From: Sporolactobacillus terrae DSM 11697
Lineage (GTDB): Bacteria > Bacillota > Bacilli > Bacillales > Sporolactobacillaceae
Direction: 5' to 3'
DNA length: 64,000 nucleotides
NCBI RefSeq assembly: GCF_000648615.1
Contig: NZ_JFZC01000039.1
Location: forward strand, 62,001-126,000
Under the pieces are notes generated by a model. The model ran no database searches and was not told where the DNA came from. It was given only the letters and a program-made list of their open reading frames with translations. Below, in pieces: positions 56,111 to 64,000 of the stretch. The position numbers were made by a program, and so were the translations under genes. Position 1 is the first letter of the stretch. Every line of letters starts with the position of its first letter.

Positions 56111-58419
56111 CAGGTAAGTGGCATCTGGCTGCTTTATGTGTCTGCACGACAGCTTGGGCGCTTAGCGGACGCAATGGAACTGTACCAGTGCTACTATTGA
56201 TCGGCTACAGCTTCTATCTTGTTTTTCGGCGGCATTACCGTATGTTTGCTGTCTTTTTGGCTCTTATGTTGATCCTTGTCGTTGATTTTACGTTTGTAAA
56301 AACCGATAAATCAATCTTTTCTGGCCGAGAAACACAGTTGAGTGGCCGAATTGCTTCATTGCCGGACTTTGACGGTGATCGGCTGCGTTTTAAACTGAAA
56401 ACGAATCAAGGCGAAACGGTGATCGTTGATTATTTGTTGAAGACTAGAGTTGAAAAGGAACGGCTGAGGCATCTCATCAGAGCAGGTCAGTTGTGGCGGG
56501 CCATCGGAGCCATGGACCAGCCCATGGCACCAACTAATTTTCATGGATTTAATCAGAAGCAGTATCTCGAGCAGCATCATATTTACTGGAAAATGAATGC
56601 GAAACAGTTGCAAATGCGCTCACAATCCGGTTATAACATGATTGGCTTTTTGAGTCGTTTTCGCCAAGATCAGACCGCCCGGATTGATGCGCAGTTTACC
56701 TCACCAAGTGCGCAGATGATGAATGCTCTTTTGTTTGGCAGCGATCAACAAATGGATCCCGCACTTTCTGAGGCTTACCGCCAGTTCGGACTCGTCCATG
56801 TACTTGTTGTTTCCGGAATGCATATTGCCGTTGTCTTCGGCAGTTTGTACTATTTGTTTCGTCGTATCGGTGTGGTGCGGGAATACGCCGCATTGTTTCT
56901 TATTTTGCTGATGCCTGTATATGTCTTTCTAACCGGAGCAGAGCCATCCGTGGTCCGCTCTGGTATTACTGCAAGTATTGTGCTGCTCTTTTCGCTGGTT
57001 CGACGGCATAAGATGCCGGTGTCGGATCCAATCAGTATCGCTTGTCTTGTCATGGTTTTTCTTGATCCGAACATCGTTTTTGATTTAGGGTTTCAACTCT
57101 CGTTTGCCATTGCGTTTGTTGTGCTTATCGCAGCGCCAATTGTTGCACAGGCTTACGCATCATTCATTGTAAGAATGATCACTTTGTCTCTGATTTGTGA
57201 GCTTGCAACGTTTCCAATCATTGTTCCTAATTTTTACCAGATGTCTTTGATTGGTGTTGTCCTCGGTGTTTTCTTCGTTCCTTTTATCACCTTTCTTATC
57301 TTTCCACTTTGTGCCATCGCTTATTTCGCCTCATTCGTTTGGGCAGATTCTTCATCGTTCTTCTCGTGGGCAGTGGATGCATTGTTGTTGCTTCCGCACC
57401 AAATACTGCTTAAATTGGCACAAATTCCATCGCTGCAAATGGTTTACGGTGCCTTAACCGGTTGGCAGATCTGTATGTCGGTAGTTCTGATTTTTCTCTC
57501 TCTTCTGCTCTGGGAACAGCATCGTAACAAAAAGGCACTGCTCATGCTGTGCACCCCATTTTTGATGATGTATCTGGTTGTGACGCTGACTGATTATGCA
57601 GATCCGCGCGGGTCGGTCACGTTTCTTGATGTCGGACAAGGCGACAGCATTCTGATACAGCTTCCGCATCGTCAAGGTTCGCTGCTTATCGATACGGGGG
57701 GAACAATCCCATTTGAAAAGGAAAAATGGAAGATGCGCAGAAAGCCATTTGAAGTTGGGCGGGATGTCGTGTTGAATGAGCTTGTTGCCCAGCGCGTGAC
57801 GCATCTTGACGCACTGGTGCTTACCCACAGTGATTATGATCATGTCGGCGGACTGCAGGGAATCGTCGGAAAAACAGCCATTCGAAAATTGTTGGTCAGT
57901 CCTTATCATGATCCGAATCTGCAGGAGCAGCAACTTTTCCAAACGCTTTCTGCATCAGGTACGGCGATTCGATTGCTGCGCTCGGGTATGACATTACAAG
58001 TGAAGGCACAGGCTTTTCACATACTCAGCCCATTAGAGGATGCGAAAAACAGTAATGACAATTCAGTTGTCTTATACGCGGTGCTTGGCGGAGAACGCTG
58101 GCTTTTCACCGGTGATTTAAGCAGTTCTGGGGAACGCGAGCTGATGCAAAGGTATCCTAATTTACGTGCGGATGTGCTTAAGCTTGGTCATCATGGAAGC
58201 CGCACATCAACGTCTGAGGCGTGGCTGGAACAGTTGAATCCGGCAATCGGTGTCATTTCTTGTGGGAGAGCGAATCGGTATGGACATCCGCATCCGGAGA
58301 TTGTTCAGGCACTGCACCAGTACGATGTATTTCGTTTAAGAACGGACCGATCAGGAGCCATTCGCTTCTGGTTTGATGTAACGAAGATGAGCGGCTTTGA
58401 ACATGCATACGATCCGTAA
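56107..58419 (+). CDS. comEC: competence DNA channel protein ComEC
   Basis: A 770-residue protein (776 in B. subtilis). N-terminal membrane segments and a DUF4131 OB-like domain (about 60-200, LSGRIASLPDFDGD), a central competence channel domain with eight or so membrane helices (SDQQMDPALSEAYRQFGLVHVLVVSGMHIAVVFG, GAEPSVVRSGI), and a C-terminal metallo-beta-lactamase-like domain (VTFLDVGQGDSILIQ, VLTHSDYDHVGGL, LKLGHHGSRTST). It conducts single-stranded DNA into the cell. The only start in frame near the family N-terminus is TTG 56107, weak by itself, overlapping the end of a 16-codon ORF. Confidence 0.94.
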   Translation: MTGKWHLAALCVCTTAWALSGRNGTVPVLLLIGYSFYLVFRRHYRMFAVFLALMLILVVDFTFVKTDKSIFSGRETQLSGRIASLPDFDGDRLRFKLKTNQGETVIVDYLLKTRVEKERLRHLIRAGQLWRAIGAMDQPMAPTNFHGFNQKQYLEQHHIYWKMNAKQLQMRSQSGYNMIGFLSRFRQDQTARIDAQFTSPSAQMMNALLFGSDQQMDPALSEAYRQFGLVHVLVVSGMHIAVVFGSLYYLFRRIGVVREYAALFLILLMPVYVFLTGAEPSVVRSGITASIVLLFSLVRRHKMPVSDPISIACLVMVFLDPNIVFDLGFQLSFAIAFVVLIAAPIVAQAYASFIVRMITLSLICELATFPIIVPNFYQMSLIGVVLGVFFVPFITFLIFPLCAIAYFASFVWADSSSFFSWAVDALLLLPHQILLKLAQIPSLQMVYGALTGWQICMSVVLIFLSLLLWEQHRNKKALLMLCTPFLMMYLVVTLTDYADPRGSVTFLDVGQGDSILIQLPHRQGSLLIDTGGTIPFEKEKWKMRRKPFEVGRDVVLNELVAQRVTHLDALVLTHSDYDHVGGLQGIVGKTAIRKLLVSPYHDPNLQEQQLFQTLSASGTAIRLLRSGMTLQVKAQAFHILSPLEDAKNSNDNSVVLYAVLGGERWLFTGDLSSSGERELMQRYPNLRADVLKLGHHGSRTSTSEAWLEQLNPAIGVISCGRANRYGHPHPEIVQALHQYDVFRLRTDRSGAIRFWFDVTKMSGFEHAYDP

Positions 58420-58555
58420 ACGCCTTGAATTTCCATCATTTAGCGCAGCAATGTCACCCATAGTTCTTTTGCTCATAGGATACCATAGAGAGAGTAACAT
58501 ATATCGCTTGACCGGCGATGTCCTAGGCTTCGCAGGTTGGCGTTTATATATATCA

Positions 58556-58597
58556 GGAAGCGGCGGAAAGCAATTGATATCGCCGCTTTCTTTTTTA
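58556..58597 (+). terminator. terminator of the comE operon
   Basis: AAGCGGCG / CGCCGCTT with a 15-base loop and TCTTTTTT. The surrounding 58420-58707 gap has no gene I can support; yqzM, found here in B. subtilis, is not seen. Confidence 0.85.
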
Positions 58598-58707
58598 TTT
58601 ATCGACCATTTGAGTGAAAGCGGCTTGCGAAGAAAGCAAAGGGACGGTAAAGTAAAAAGGGCGGATTCAGAATACCGCTCGGAACCTGCAGGTAAAGGAT
58701 GACCTCA

Positions 58708-59736
58708 ATGGCACAACCAAAATCAGCAAATTTATCGATAAAAAAGCCGCTTGCACCCGTTTACCTGCTTTTTGGCACGCAGGATTTTTTAATTCAATTG
58801 ATGAAAAAAAACTTAACGAGTGAAGCGTTGGTTGAGGAGGAACGCGACTTTAATCTTTCGCGCTATGACCTCACCGAATTGCCGCTGGAACACGCGATCG
58901 AGGATGCAGAAACGATTCCTTTTTTCGGGGAAAAGAAAGTTGTGATCATGGATAATGCATTCTTTTTGACCGGAGAGCGTACAAAGACAAAGGTGGAGCA
59001 AACGATTGATCGGCTAGAGGATTATCTGAACCATCCTTCGGAGAGTACGGTTCTCATCATTGTTGCGCCGTATGAAAAACTCGATCGACGCAAGAAAATT
59101 GTCAAAAGGCTTGAAAAAACAGCGGCTGTTTATGAACTATCGCATTTAAGTGACACAGCACTTTTTCAATTGCTTGAACAGGTCGCCCAAAAGTATGGCG
59201 CGCACTACACGCGAGAAGGGCACGAGCAAATGATGAACGCTGTCGGACCGCATCTTGGCCAGCTGGCAAATGAAGTGGGAAAGTGCGCGCTTTATTGCGG
59301 TACTGAACGTCCAATTGACGCGCAAGCGGTGGAAGAAATCGGCTCTAAGTCACTTGAGACCAATGTGTTCTTGCTAGTGAACCAGGTCATGCATCAAAAA
59401 ACAGCCGAGGCACTTGAATTGTTTCACGAGCTCGTTCGCATGAAAGAGGAACCGCTCAAATTACTCGCACTTTTGGAACGCCAATTTCGAATTGTGTATC
59501 AAGCCGGCCGTTACCAAGAGGCCGGCTACACGCAGAATAGTATAGCAAGTAAAATGAGTGTACATCCTTATGCAGTCAAGCTTGCTTTGCAGCAAACGCG
59601 CGCGTTCAGTCCGGTGCTGCTGCAGCATGCGCTCAAGCGTTGTACGGAGACGGATTTTCAGATTAAGACTGGACAGATGGATAAAATCCTTGCACTTGAA
59701 CTGCTGATTATCTCTATATCGGGTAAAGCTGCATAA
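58708..59736 (+). CDS. holA: DNA polymerase III delta subunit HolA
   Basis: A 342-residue clamp-loader subunit: PLAPVYLLFGTQDFLIQLMKKNL, TIPFFGEKKVVIMDNAFFL, LIIVAPYEKLDRRKKIVKRLEK, NEVGKCALYCG and the C-terminal TDFQIKTGQMDKILALELLII. It opens the beta clamp during loading. ATG 58708 is chosen because AAAGGA lies eight bases upstream; the ATG at 58699 abuts that site. It is B. subtilis yqeN by position and converges on rpsT. Confidence 0.94.
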   Translation: MAQPKSANLSIKKPLAPVYLLFGTQDFLIQLMKKNLTSEALVEEERDFNLSRYDLTELPLEHAIEDAETIPFFGEKKVVIMDNAFFLTGERTKTKVEQTIDRLEDYLNHPSESTVLIIVAPYEKLDRRKKIVKRLEKTAAVYELSHLSDTALFQLLEQVAQKYGAHYTREGHEQMMNAVGPHLGQLANEVGKCALYCGTERPIDAQAVEEIGSKSLETNVFLLVNQVMHQKTAEALELFHELVRMKEEPLKLLALLERQFRIVYQAGRYQEAGYTQNSIASKMSVHPYAVKLALQQTRAFSPVLLQHALKRCTETDFQIKTGQMDKILALELLIISISGKAA

Positions 59737-59762
59737 TCAAATCCTAAATAAGGCAAAAAAAA

Positions 59763-59792
59763 GAGGCTCGCTTTTCGAAGCGAGCCGTTTTT
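59763..59792. terminator. bidirectional terminator between holA and rpsT
   Basis: GGCTCGCTT / AAGCGAGCC with a four-base loop; TTTTT on the plus side and a T-run from the A-tract on the minus side. Confidence 0.92.
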
Positions 59793-59797
59793 CATGA

Positions 59798-60064
59798 TCA
59801 AGCGTTCAATCCACTTAACTTCTTGGAAAGTCTTGATTTTTCATGAGCTGCTTTGTTTTTATGGATCAAGCCCTTAGATGCTGCTTTGTCAACTTTTTTC
59901 GTAGCAGCAAGAAAAGCGGCTTTTGCGCCTTCAACATCTTTCTCTTCAACTTTTCCATTGAATGATTTAATCGCTGTGCGCATTGCGGATCTGAACTGAG
60001 CATTCTGCTGACGGTTCGCTTCGCTTGTTTTCACACGTTTGATTGCAGATTTAATATTTGGCAT
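59798..60064 (-). CDS. rpsT: 30S ribosomal protein S20
   Basis: An 88-residue, very basic helical protein: [31 protein letters not shown], and the conserved end [20 protein letters not shown]. It binds 16S rRNA early in 30S assembly. ATG 60064 follows TTGGAGGTGAATCGA; the five-codon extension to 60079 is not used. A leader of about 125 nt runs from a good promoter and contains a small hairpin (ATAGG / CCTAT), which could serve S20 autoregulation. Confidence 0.96.
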   Translation of the reverse strand: MPNIKSAIKRVKTSEANRQQNAQFRSAMRTAIKSFNGKVEEKDVEGAKAAFLAATKKVDKAASKGLIHKNKAAHEKSRLSKKLSGLNA

Positions 60065-60196
60065 TCGATTCACCTCCAAATCATGAATTCCCGGTCATCA
60101 TCCTTACTCCGCCGAAATAAACACGTTCTTATATAAATAAACGATAGGCCAAAAAGACCCTATTCCTGTAAGCAGAGTTCCAATCTGACAAATTGT

Positions 60197-60225
60197 ATTG
60201 TATCAAAGCGTCCCACCTTTTGCAA
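60197..60225 (-). promoter_or_regulatory. sigma-A promoter of rpsT
   Basis: On the minus strand TTGCAA, 17 bases, TACAAT. Transcription would start near 60190, about 125 bases before the rpsT ATG. Confidence 0.72.
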
Positions 60226-60241
60226 TGAATGAATGAAAAAA

Positions 60242-60272
60242 GCATAAATGAACATCCTTTTAAAAGATATGA
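60242..60272 (+). promoter_or_regulatory. possible sigma-G promoter of gpr
   Basis: GCATA, a 19-base gap and GATATGA resemble the sigma-G pattern (GHATR, about 18, CATNHTA) with two mismatches in the -10. gpr is a forespore gene under sigma-F/sigma-G in B. subtilis. Weak by sequence alone. Confidence 0.35.
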
Positions 60273-60333
60273 TCTGTTCTGAATGAATCAACGAAGGCTT
60301 GTTGCGCTTATAAATGAGGAAAGGAGTTCGATC

Positions 60334-61413
60334 ATGAGTCACGAATTAGATCTGAAAAAGTATACGGTACGCACGGATTTAGCGATCGAAGCCAATGAAA
60401 ATAAGCCGGAAGTTCCAGGGCTGCATACGGAGCACTTTGATGAAGCCGGCGTTAAAATCACTAAAATGGTGATTGACAGTCAAGCGGCTGCAGCAATACA
60501 AAAAAAAGAAGGATCCTACCTGACTTTTGAAGCAAAGGACTTGCGAACAGGCGATACGGATATTGAGGAACGGGTTGAAAAACTGTTTGCAAAACACTTT
60601 TCTGCCTTTTTAAAAGAACTGACCATTGCCGATGATGCAAGCTGTCTCATCGTCGGACTAGGCAACACGAAGGTGACTCCAGATGCGCTCGGACCGAGCG
60701 TTGTCGAAAATGTGCTGGTCACCAAGCACTTATTTGATCTTCAGCCGGAACACGTGCAGCAAGGGTATCGTCCGGTCAGCGCGATTAATCCCGGCGTTAT
60801 GGGAGTAACCGGAATTGAGACAAGTGATATCATCTTAGGCGTTATTGAGAAGACAAAACCGGACTTTGTGATTGCCATTGATGCACTCGCTGCTCGCGCG
60901 GTCGATCGGCTAAACACGACGATTCAAATCGCCGACAGCGGGATTCATCCCGGTTCCGGCGTGGGCAATAATCGTAAAGAGCTCAGTAAAAAAACACTGG
61001 GTATTCCGGTTATTGCAATCGGCGTGCCGACTGTTGTCGATGCTGTAACAATTACAAGTGATGCGCTTGATGTGCTGCTGCGCCATTTGGAACGTGAAAT
61101 GACGGATAAAAAACCGTCAAAGGCACTCTCGCCTTCCTGGATGACATTTGGTGAAACCGTCGATTATCGTAAACTTAATTTGCCAAGCCAAGAGAAACGC
61201 GCTGCATTCCTCGGAATGGTAGGAACATTAAGTGAAGCTGAGAAAGCACAATTGATTAAGGAAGCACTTGGTGCAAGCGGATCGCAGATGATGGTCACAC
61301 CGAAAGAAGTTGATTTCTTTATTGAGAAGATGGGGAATGTGCTTGCTGAAGGATTGAATGCAGCGCTTCATCATCAGGTGAATCAAGGAAATGTCGGCCA
61401 ATATACGCATTAA
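60334..61413 (+). CDS. gpr: germination protease GPR
   Basis: A 359-residue A25-family protease that degrades small acid-soluble spore proteins on germination. The zymogen leader [19 protein letters not shown] fits the B. megaterium/B. subtilis propeptide and cleavage region. Conserved blocks: [67 protein letters not shown], and [24 protein letters not shown] 60334 follows AAAGGAGTTCGATC; upstream in-frame starts are not needed. spoIIP, normally next, is absent. Confidence 0.95.
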   Translation: MSHELDLKKYTVRTDLAIEANENKPEVPGLHTEHFDEAGVKITKMVIDSQAAAAIQKKEGSYLTFEAKDLRTGDTDIEERVEKLFAKHFSAFLKELTIADDASCLIVGLGNTKVTPDALGPSVVENVLVTKHLFDLQPEHVQQGYRPVSAINPGVMGVTGIETSDIILGVIEKTKPDFVIAIDALAARAVDRLNTTIQIADSGIHPGSGVGNNRKELSKKTLGIPVIAIGVPTVVDAVTITSDALDVLLRHLEREMTDKKPSKALSPSWMTFGETVDYRKLNLPSQEKRAAFLGMVGTLSEAEKAQLIKEALGASGSQMMVTPKEVDFFIEKMGNVLAEGLNAALHHQVNQGNVGQYTH

Positions 61414-61484
61414 GTCATGAACTCACGACTTGCTGCATAGAATGAAGCAACGAAGCGGGACAAGCCCAAAGGAGCGAGTGCAGG

Positions 61485-61814
61485 ATGAAACGTATCGTGA
61501 TCGAATGTCTAATTGTTCTTTCTGTCTTGCTTTTCTGCGTCCTTTACGGAGCAGTCACGGTTCGCGATGCAGCTCAGCCGACTACCGCGCAGCCGGCACA
61601 AGCAGATACAGGTTTTCATGAACAAAACATTGTCATTCCAGACAGTGAGAAAGCCGCCGCACAAACAGAAACAACCGGTACACGCAATAACACCGGGATT
61701 ACATTAAATGAAAATCAAACCGACGCGTCATTGTCCGAACGCGTGCAACGCTTGTTTCTCCTAGGGATCAGTGCCGTCGCCGAGACCGTGCAAGGCGTCA
61801 TCCATGCATTTTAA
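61485..61814 (+). CDS. yqxA: YqxA-like DUF3679 protein
   Basis: A 109-residue protein: an N-terminal signal-anchor (about residues 4-26), a polar low-complexity middle, and a conserved C-terminal segment SLSERVQRLFLLGISAVAETVQGVIHAF. This is the DUF3679/YqxA architecture. In B. subtilis yqxA lies between spoIIP and lepA; here it follows gpr directly. AGCGAGTGCAGG is upstream of the ATG, with no strong Shine-Dalgarno. Function unknown, likely sporulation-associated given its neighbours. Confidence 0.82.
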   Translation: MKRIVIECLIVLSVLLFCVLYGAVTVRDAAQPTTAQPAQADTGFHEQNIVIPDSEKAAAQTETTGTRNNTGITLNENQTDASLSERVQRLFLLGISAVAETVQGVIHAF

Positions 61815-61890
61815 AAATCCTGTCGGGTGGGTCTATTGGAATAGGTATAATACGGAGAAGCAGTTTCAATGGTATACCGGTGATGAAGGA

Positions 61891-62105
61891 GAGTGTCTCA
61901 AAAGTCAATTGACTTTTAGGACACTCTTTAAAAAACGTCCATTCCGGGATTAAACGCGCAGATGCAAGACTCCCGCGAAGCGTTCCCGTTGATCGCAAAC
62001 CAACGGAGACCCCGTAGGACAAATGCTTGTCCGAGGAAGCTCGCGGTGCGCCCGCGGCAAGCAAGCAACCGAAGCGACAATTCAGCACCGAAAAGACGCG
62101 AGACC
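61891..62105. repeat. dispersed intergenic repeat with terminator-like hairpin
   Basis: It begins with a long hairpin, GAGTGTC...GACACTC (61891-61926, containing AAAAGTCAATTGACTTTT), followed by GC-rich sequence with ACTCCCGCGAAGCG, GGAGACCCCGTAGGAC, TTGTCCGAGGAAGCTCGCGG and GCGCCCGCGGCAAGC. This resembles the multi-copy intergenic repeats of Bacillaceae genomes (elements with GACCCCGCAGG and CCGAGGAGGCTC). Only one copy is in this window, so the multi-copy status is an inference from that resemblance. No coding potential is convincing. Confidence 0.6.
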
Positions 62106-62129
62106 GTCATACATGGCTGGAGATAATAT

Positions 62130-62155
62130 CCGGGCGCTTTTTGCCCGGCTTTTCT
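62130..62155 (+). terminator. terminator upstream of lepA
   Basis: CCGGGC / GCCCGG with a seven-base loop and a CTTTTCTT tail; it insulates lepA from gpr-yqxA. Confidence 0.82.
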
Positions 62156-62187
62156 TATGCCTGAATTTTCGCCTTTTGTGTTCGTGA

Positions 62188-62216
62188 TTGAAACGGGTCA
62201 TGACCATTGATATAAT
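62188..62216 (+). promoter_or_regulatory. sigma-A promoter of lepA
   Basis: TTGAAA, 17 bases, TATAAT; 41 bases before the lepA start codon. Confidence 0.85.
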
Positions 62217-62257
62217 CGAAACTAAGTGATGTTTTTTTGGAAGCAGGAGGAACACTA

Positions 62258-64000
62258 ATGTCAGAGAATCAAAAACAGCGCCAGTCGCGTATCCGCAACT
62301 TTTCAATCATTGCTCATATCGACCACGGTAAATCAACACTTGCCGACCGTATTTTGGAGGCGACACAAGCGCTAACCAAGAGAGAAATGAAAGCACAAGC
62401 GCTTGATGCTATGGATCTTGAACGGGAACGCGGCATAACGATTAAATTAAATGCCGTAGAATTAACGTATAAAGCGCCGGATGGCGAAGAATACATCTTC
62501 CATCTCATTGATACACCGGGCCATGTCGACTTTTCTTATGAAGTGTCACGAAGTCTTGCCGCATGCGAAGGTGCACTGCTGGTTGTTGACGCAGCGCAAG
62601 GCGTAGAGGCGCAAACCTTAGCCAATGTGTATCTCGCTTTGGAAAATGATCTCGAAATCATCCCTGTGATTAATAAAATCGACTTGCCAAGTGCAGATCC
62701 GGAGCGTGTAAAACAGGAAATTGAAGACGTCATCGGCCTCGATGCCTCTGATGCTGTGCTTGCTTCGGCAAAAGCGGGTATTGGTACCGAAGACATACTC
62801 ACGCAGATTATTGAAAAGATACCTGCACCATCAGGAGATCCCAATGCACCGCTAAAAGCACTCATTTTTGATTCACTGTATGATGCTTATCGCGGCGTTA
62901 TCGTTTATATTCGTGTCATGGAGGGATCGGTTCGCGTCGGCGACACCATTAAAATGATGGCGAATGGAAAAACATTTGAGGTGCTCGAAGTCGGCGTCGC
63001 TACCCCTAAAATCGAAAATCGTGAGGAATTGTCGGTTGGCGATGTGGGGTTCATCACTGCTTCGATCAAATCAGTACATGATACGCGTGTCGGCGATACG
63101 GTGACCAATGCGGACAGGCCTGCGGACCAGCCGCTGCCCGGCTATCGGAAAATGAATCCGATGGTGTACTGCGGACTCTATCCGATTGATACTGCGCGCT
63201 ATGACGATTTGCGCGAGGCGCTCGGAAGACTGGAACTGAACGATTCTTCGCTACAGTATGAACCCGAAACCTCAGAAGCGCTGGGATTCGGGTTCCGATG
63301 TGGATTTTTGGGACTGCTTCACATGGATATCGTTCAAGAACGGCTGGAACGTGAATTTAACATTGATCTGATCGCAACCGCGCCAAGTGTTATTTACAAG
63401 GTAAAGTTGAATGACGGGTCAAGTGTGCGGGTTGGCAACCCATCCGAAATGCCGGAGCGCAAGTTCATTCAAGAGATTGAAGAACCGTATGTGAAGGCCA
63501 CCGTTATGACACCAAATGACTATGTCGGTGCTGTCATGGAATTATGCCAGCGCAAACGCGGCGAATTTAAAACCATGGAATACTTAGATGCGAATCGAAC
63601 GAATGTGATCTATGATCTGCCGCTGTCGGAGATCATGTACGACTTTTTTGATATTTTGAAATCAAGTACAAAAGGCTATGCGTCACTCGATTACGAGATG
63701 GACGGCTACCGGTCAAGCGATTTGGTCAAAATGGACATTTTGTTGAATGGCGAAAAAGTGGACGCACTTTCCGTTATCGTTCATCAGGAGTTCGCTTATG
63801 AACGCGGCAAAGCAATCGTAGAAAAATTGAAACAATTGATTCCGCGGCAACAATTCGAAGTCCCGATTCAGGCAGCAATCGGACAGAAGATCATTTCGCG
63901 TTCAACGATCAAAGCACTTCGAAAAAATGTCTTAGCGAAATGCTATGGCGGCGACGTCTCACGGAAACGAAAATTGCTAGAAAAGCAAAAAGAGGGAAAG
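62258..64000 (+). CDS. lepA: elongation factor 4 (LepA), 3' end beyond window
   Basis: 581 codons, open at the window end; full LepA is about 600-610 residues, so some 25-30 are missing. G1 [18 protein letters not shown]2 [10 protein letters not shown]3 [15 protein letters not shown]4 [12 protein letters not shown], domain II, domain III and the LepA-specific C-terminal region ([52 protein letters not shown]) are seen. EF4 promotes back-translocation or aids initiation/biogenesis on ribosomes. GCAGGAGGAAC precedes ATG 62258. It is the last gene of the conserved segment before hemN/hrcA in Bacilli. Confidence 0.96.
   Translation, partial: MSENQKQRQSRIRNFSIIAHIDHGKSTLADRILEATQALTKREMKAQALDAMDLERERGITIKLNAVELTYKAPDGEEYIFHLIDTPGHVDFSYEVSRSLAACEGALLVVDAAQGVEAQTLANVYLALENDLEIIPVINKIDLPSADPERVKQEIEDVIGLDASDAVLASAKAGIGTEDILTQIIEKIPAPSGDPNAPLKALIFDSLYDAYRGVIVYIRVMEGSVRVGDTIKMMANGKTFEVLEVGVATPKIENREELSVGDVGFITASIKSVHDTRVGDTVTNADRPADQPLPGYRKMNPMVYCGLYPIDTARYDDLREALGRLELNDSSLQYEPETSEALGFGFRCGFLGLLHMDIVQERLEREFNIDLIATAPSVIYKVKLNDGSSVRVGNPSEMPERKFIQEIEEPYVKATVMTPNDYVGAVMELCQRKRGEFKTMEYLDANRTNVIYDLPLSEIMYDFFDILKSSTKGYASLDYEMDGYRSSDLVKMDILLNGEKVDALSVIVHQEFAYERGKAIVEKLKQLIPRQQFEVPIQAAIGQKIISRSTIKALRKNVLAKCYGGDVSRKRKLLEKQKEGK

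Noticed and set aside
58397-58702. 101-codon plus-strand ORF between comEC and holA
   Set aside because: It spans the strong comE terminator, lacks a ribosome site and has no protein-like composition; yqzM is also not found here.

Overview
The window is a stretch of chromosome from a low-to-mid GC, endospore-forming member of the Bacilli. Gene order follows the Bacillus subtilis yrzE-spoVB-secDF-relA-hisS-aspS-cymR-alaS-greA-sigK-comE-lepA segment almost gene for gene, and sporulation genes (spoVB, an rsfA-type regulator, sigK, sda, gpr, yqxA) sit in their usual places. Separate secD and secF genes, an uninterrupted sigK, and the lack of spoIIP, aroE, yqeM, tcdA/yrvM and yrrN/yrrO at their usual positions point to a relative outside Bacillus proper. 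Sporolactobacillaceae is my guess, not a demonstrated assignment.

Layout. 1-8.9 kb: yrzE, yrbG, spoVB, comN, secD, secF, lapA-like, recJ, apt. 9.1-15.5 kb: relA, dtd, then a histidine-type T-box leader driving hisS-aspS. 15.5-15.8 kb: a 6S RNA gene. 15.8-25.5 kb: a complete type IVa pilus locus, with pilB-pilT-pilC-pilin-pilD-pilM-pilN-pilO on the minus strand and three minor prepilin-type genes diverging on the plus strand. The last of these encodes a large Asn/Gly-rich repeat protein. This block sits where B. subtilis has yrvM. 25.5-31 kb: an RsfA-family regulator, rarA, cymR, iscS, mnmA. 31-42.8 kb: yrrB, recD2, a zinc-ribbon gene, an AI-2E family transporter, an attenuator-bearing leader and alaS, ireB-ruvX-yrzB, mltG, trmR, udk, greA. 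43-48 kb: yrrS and the methionine-to-cysteine conversion set yrrT-mtnN-mccA-mccB-yrhC. 48-50 kb: acylphosphatase, sigK, sda and a DnaA-box cluster. 50-64 kb: yqeG, yqeH, yhbY, nadD, yqeK, rsfS, comER, comEA-EB-EC, holA, rpsT, gpr, yqxA, a dispersed intergenic repeat and the start of lepA, which runs off the end of the window.

Several functions connect. CymR, encoded at 27.9 kb, is the expected regulator of the yrrT-mccB operon at 44 kb. IscS with MnmA thiolates tRNA. ComN, at 2.9 kb, is known in B. subtilis to act post-transcriptionally on the comE operon, which lies at 54.8 kb. Sda with its DnaA boxes links replication initiation to sporulation, and sigK carries its own near-perfect sigma-K-type promoter. 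The least ordinary part is the pilus locus with its repeat-rich PilX-like protein. Smaller oddities are the alaS leader, a 58-codon ORF before mccA, and a 16-codon ORF that overlaps the TTG start of comEC.
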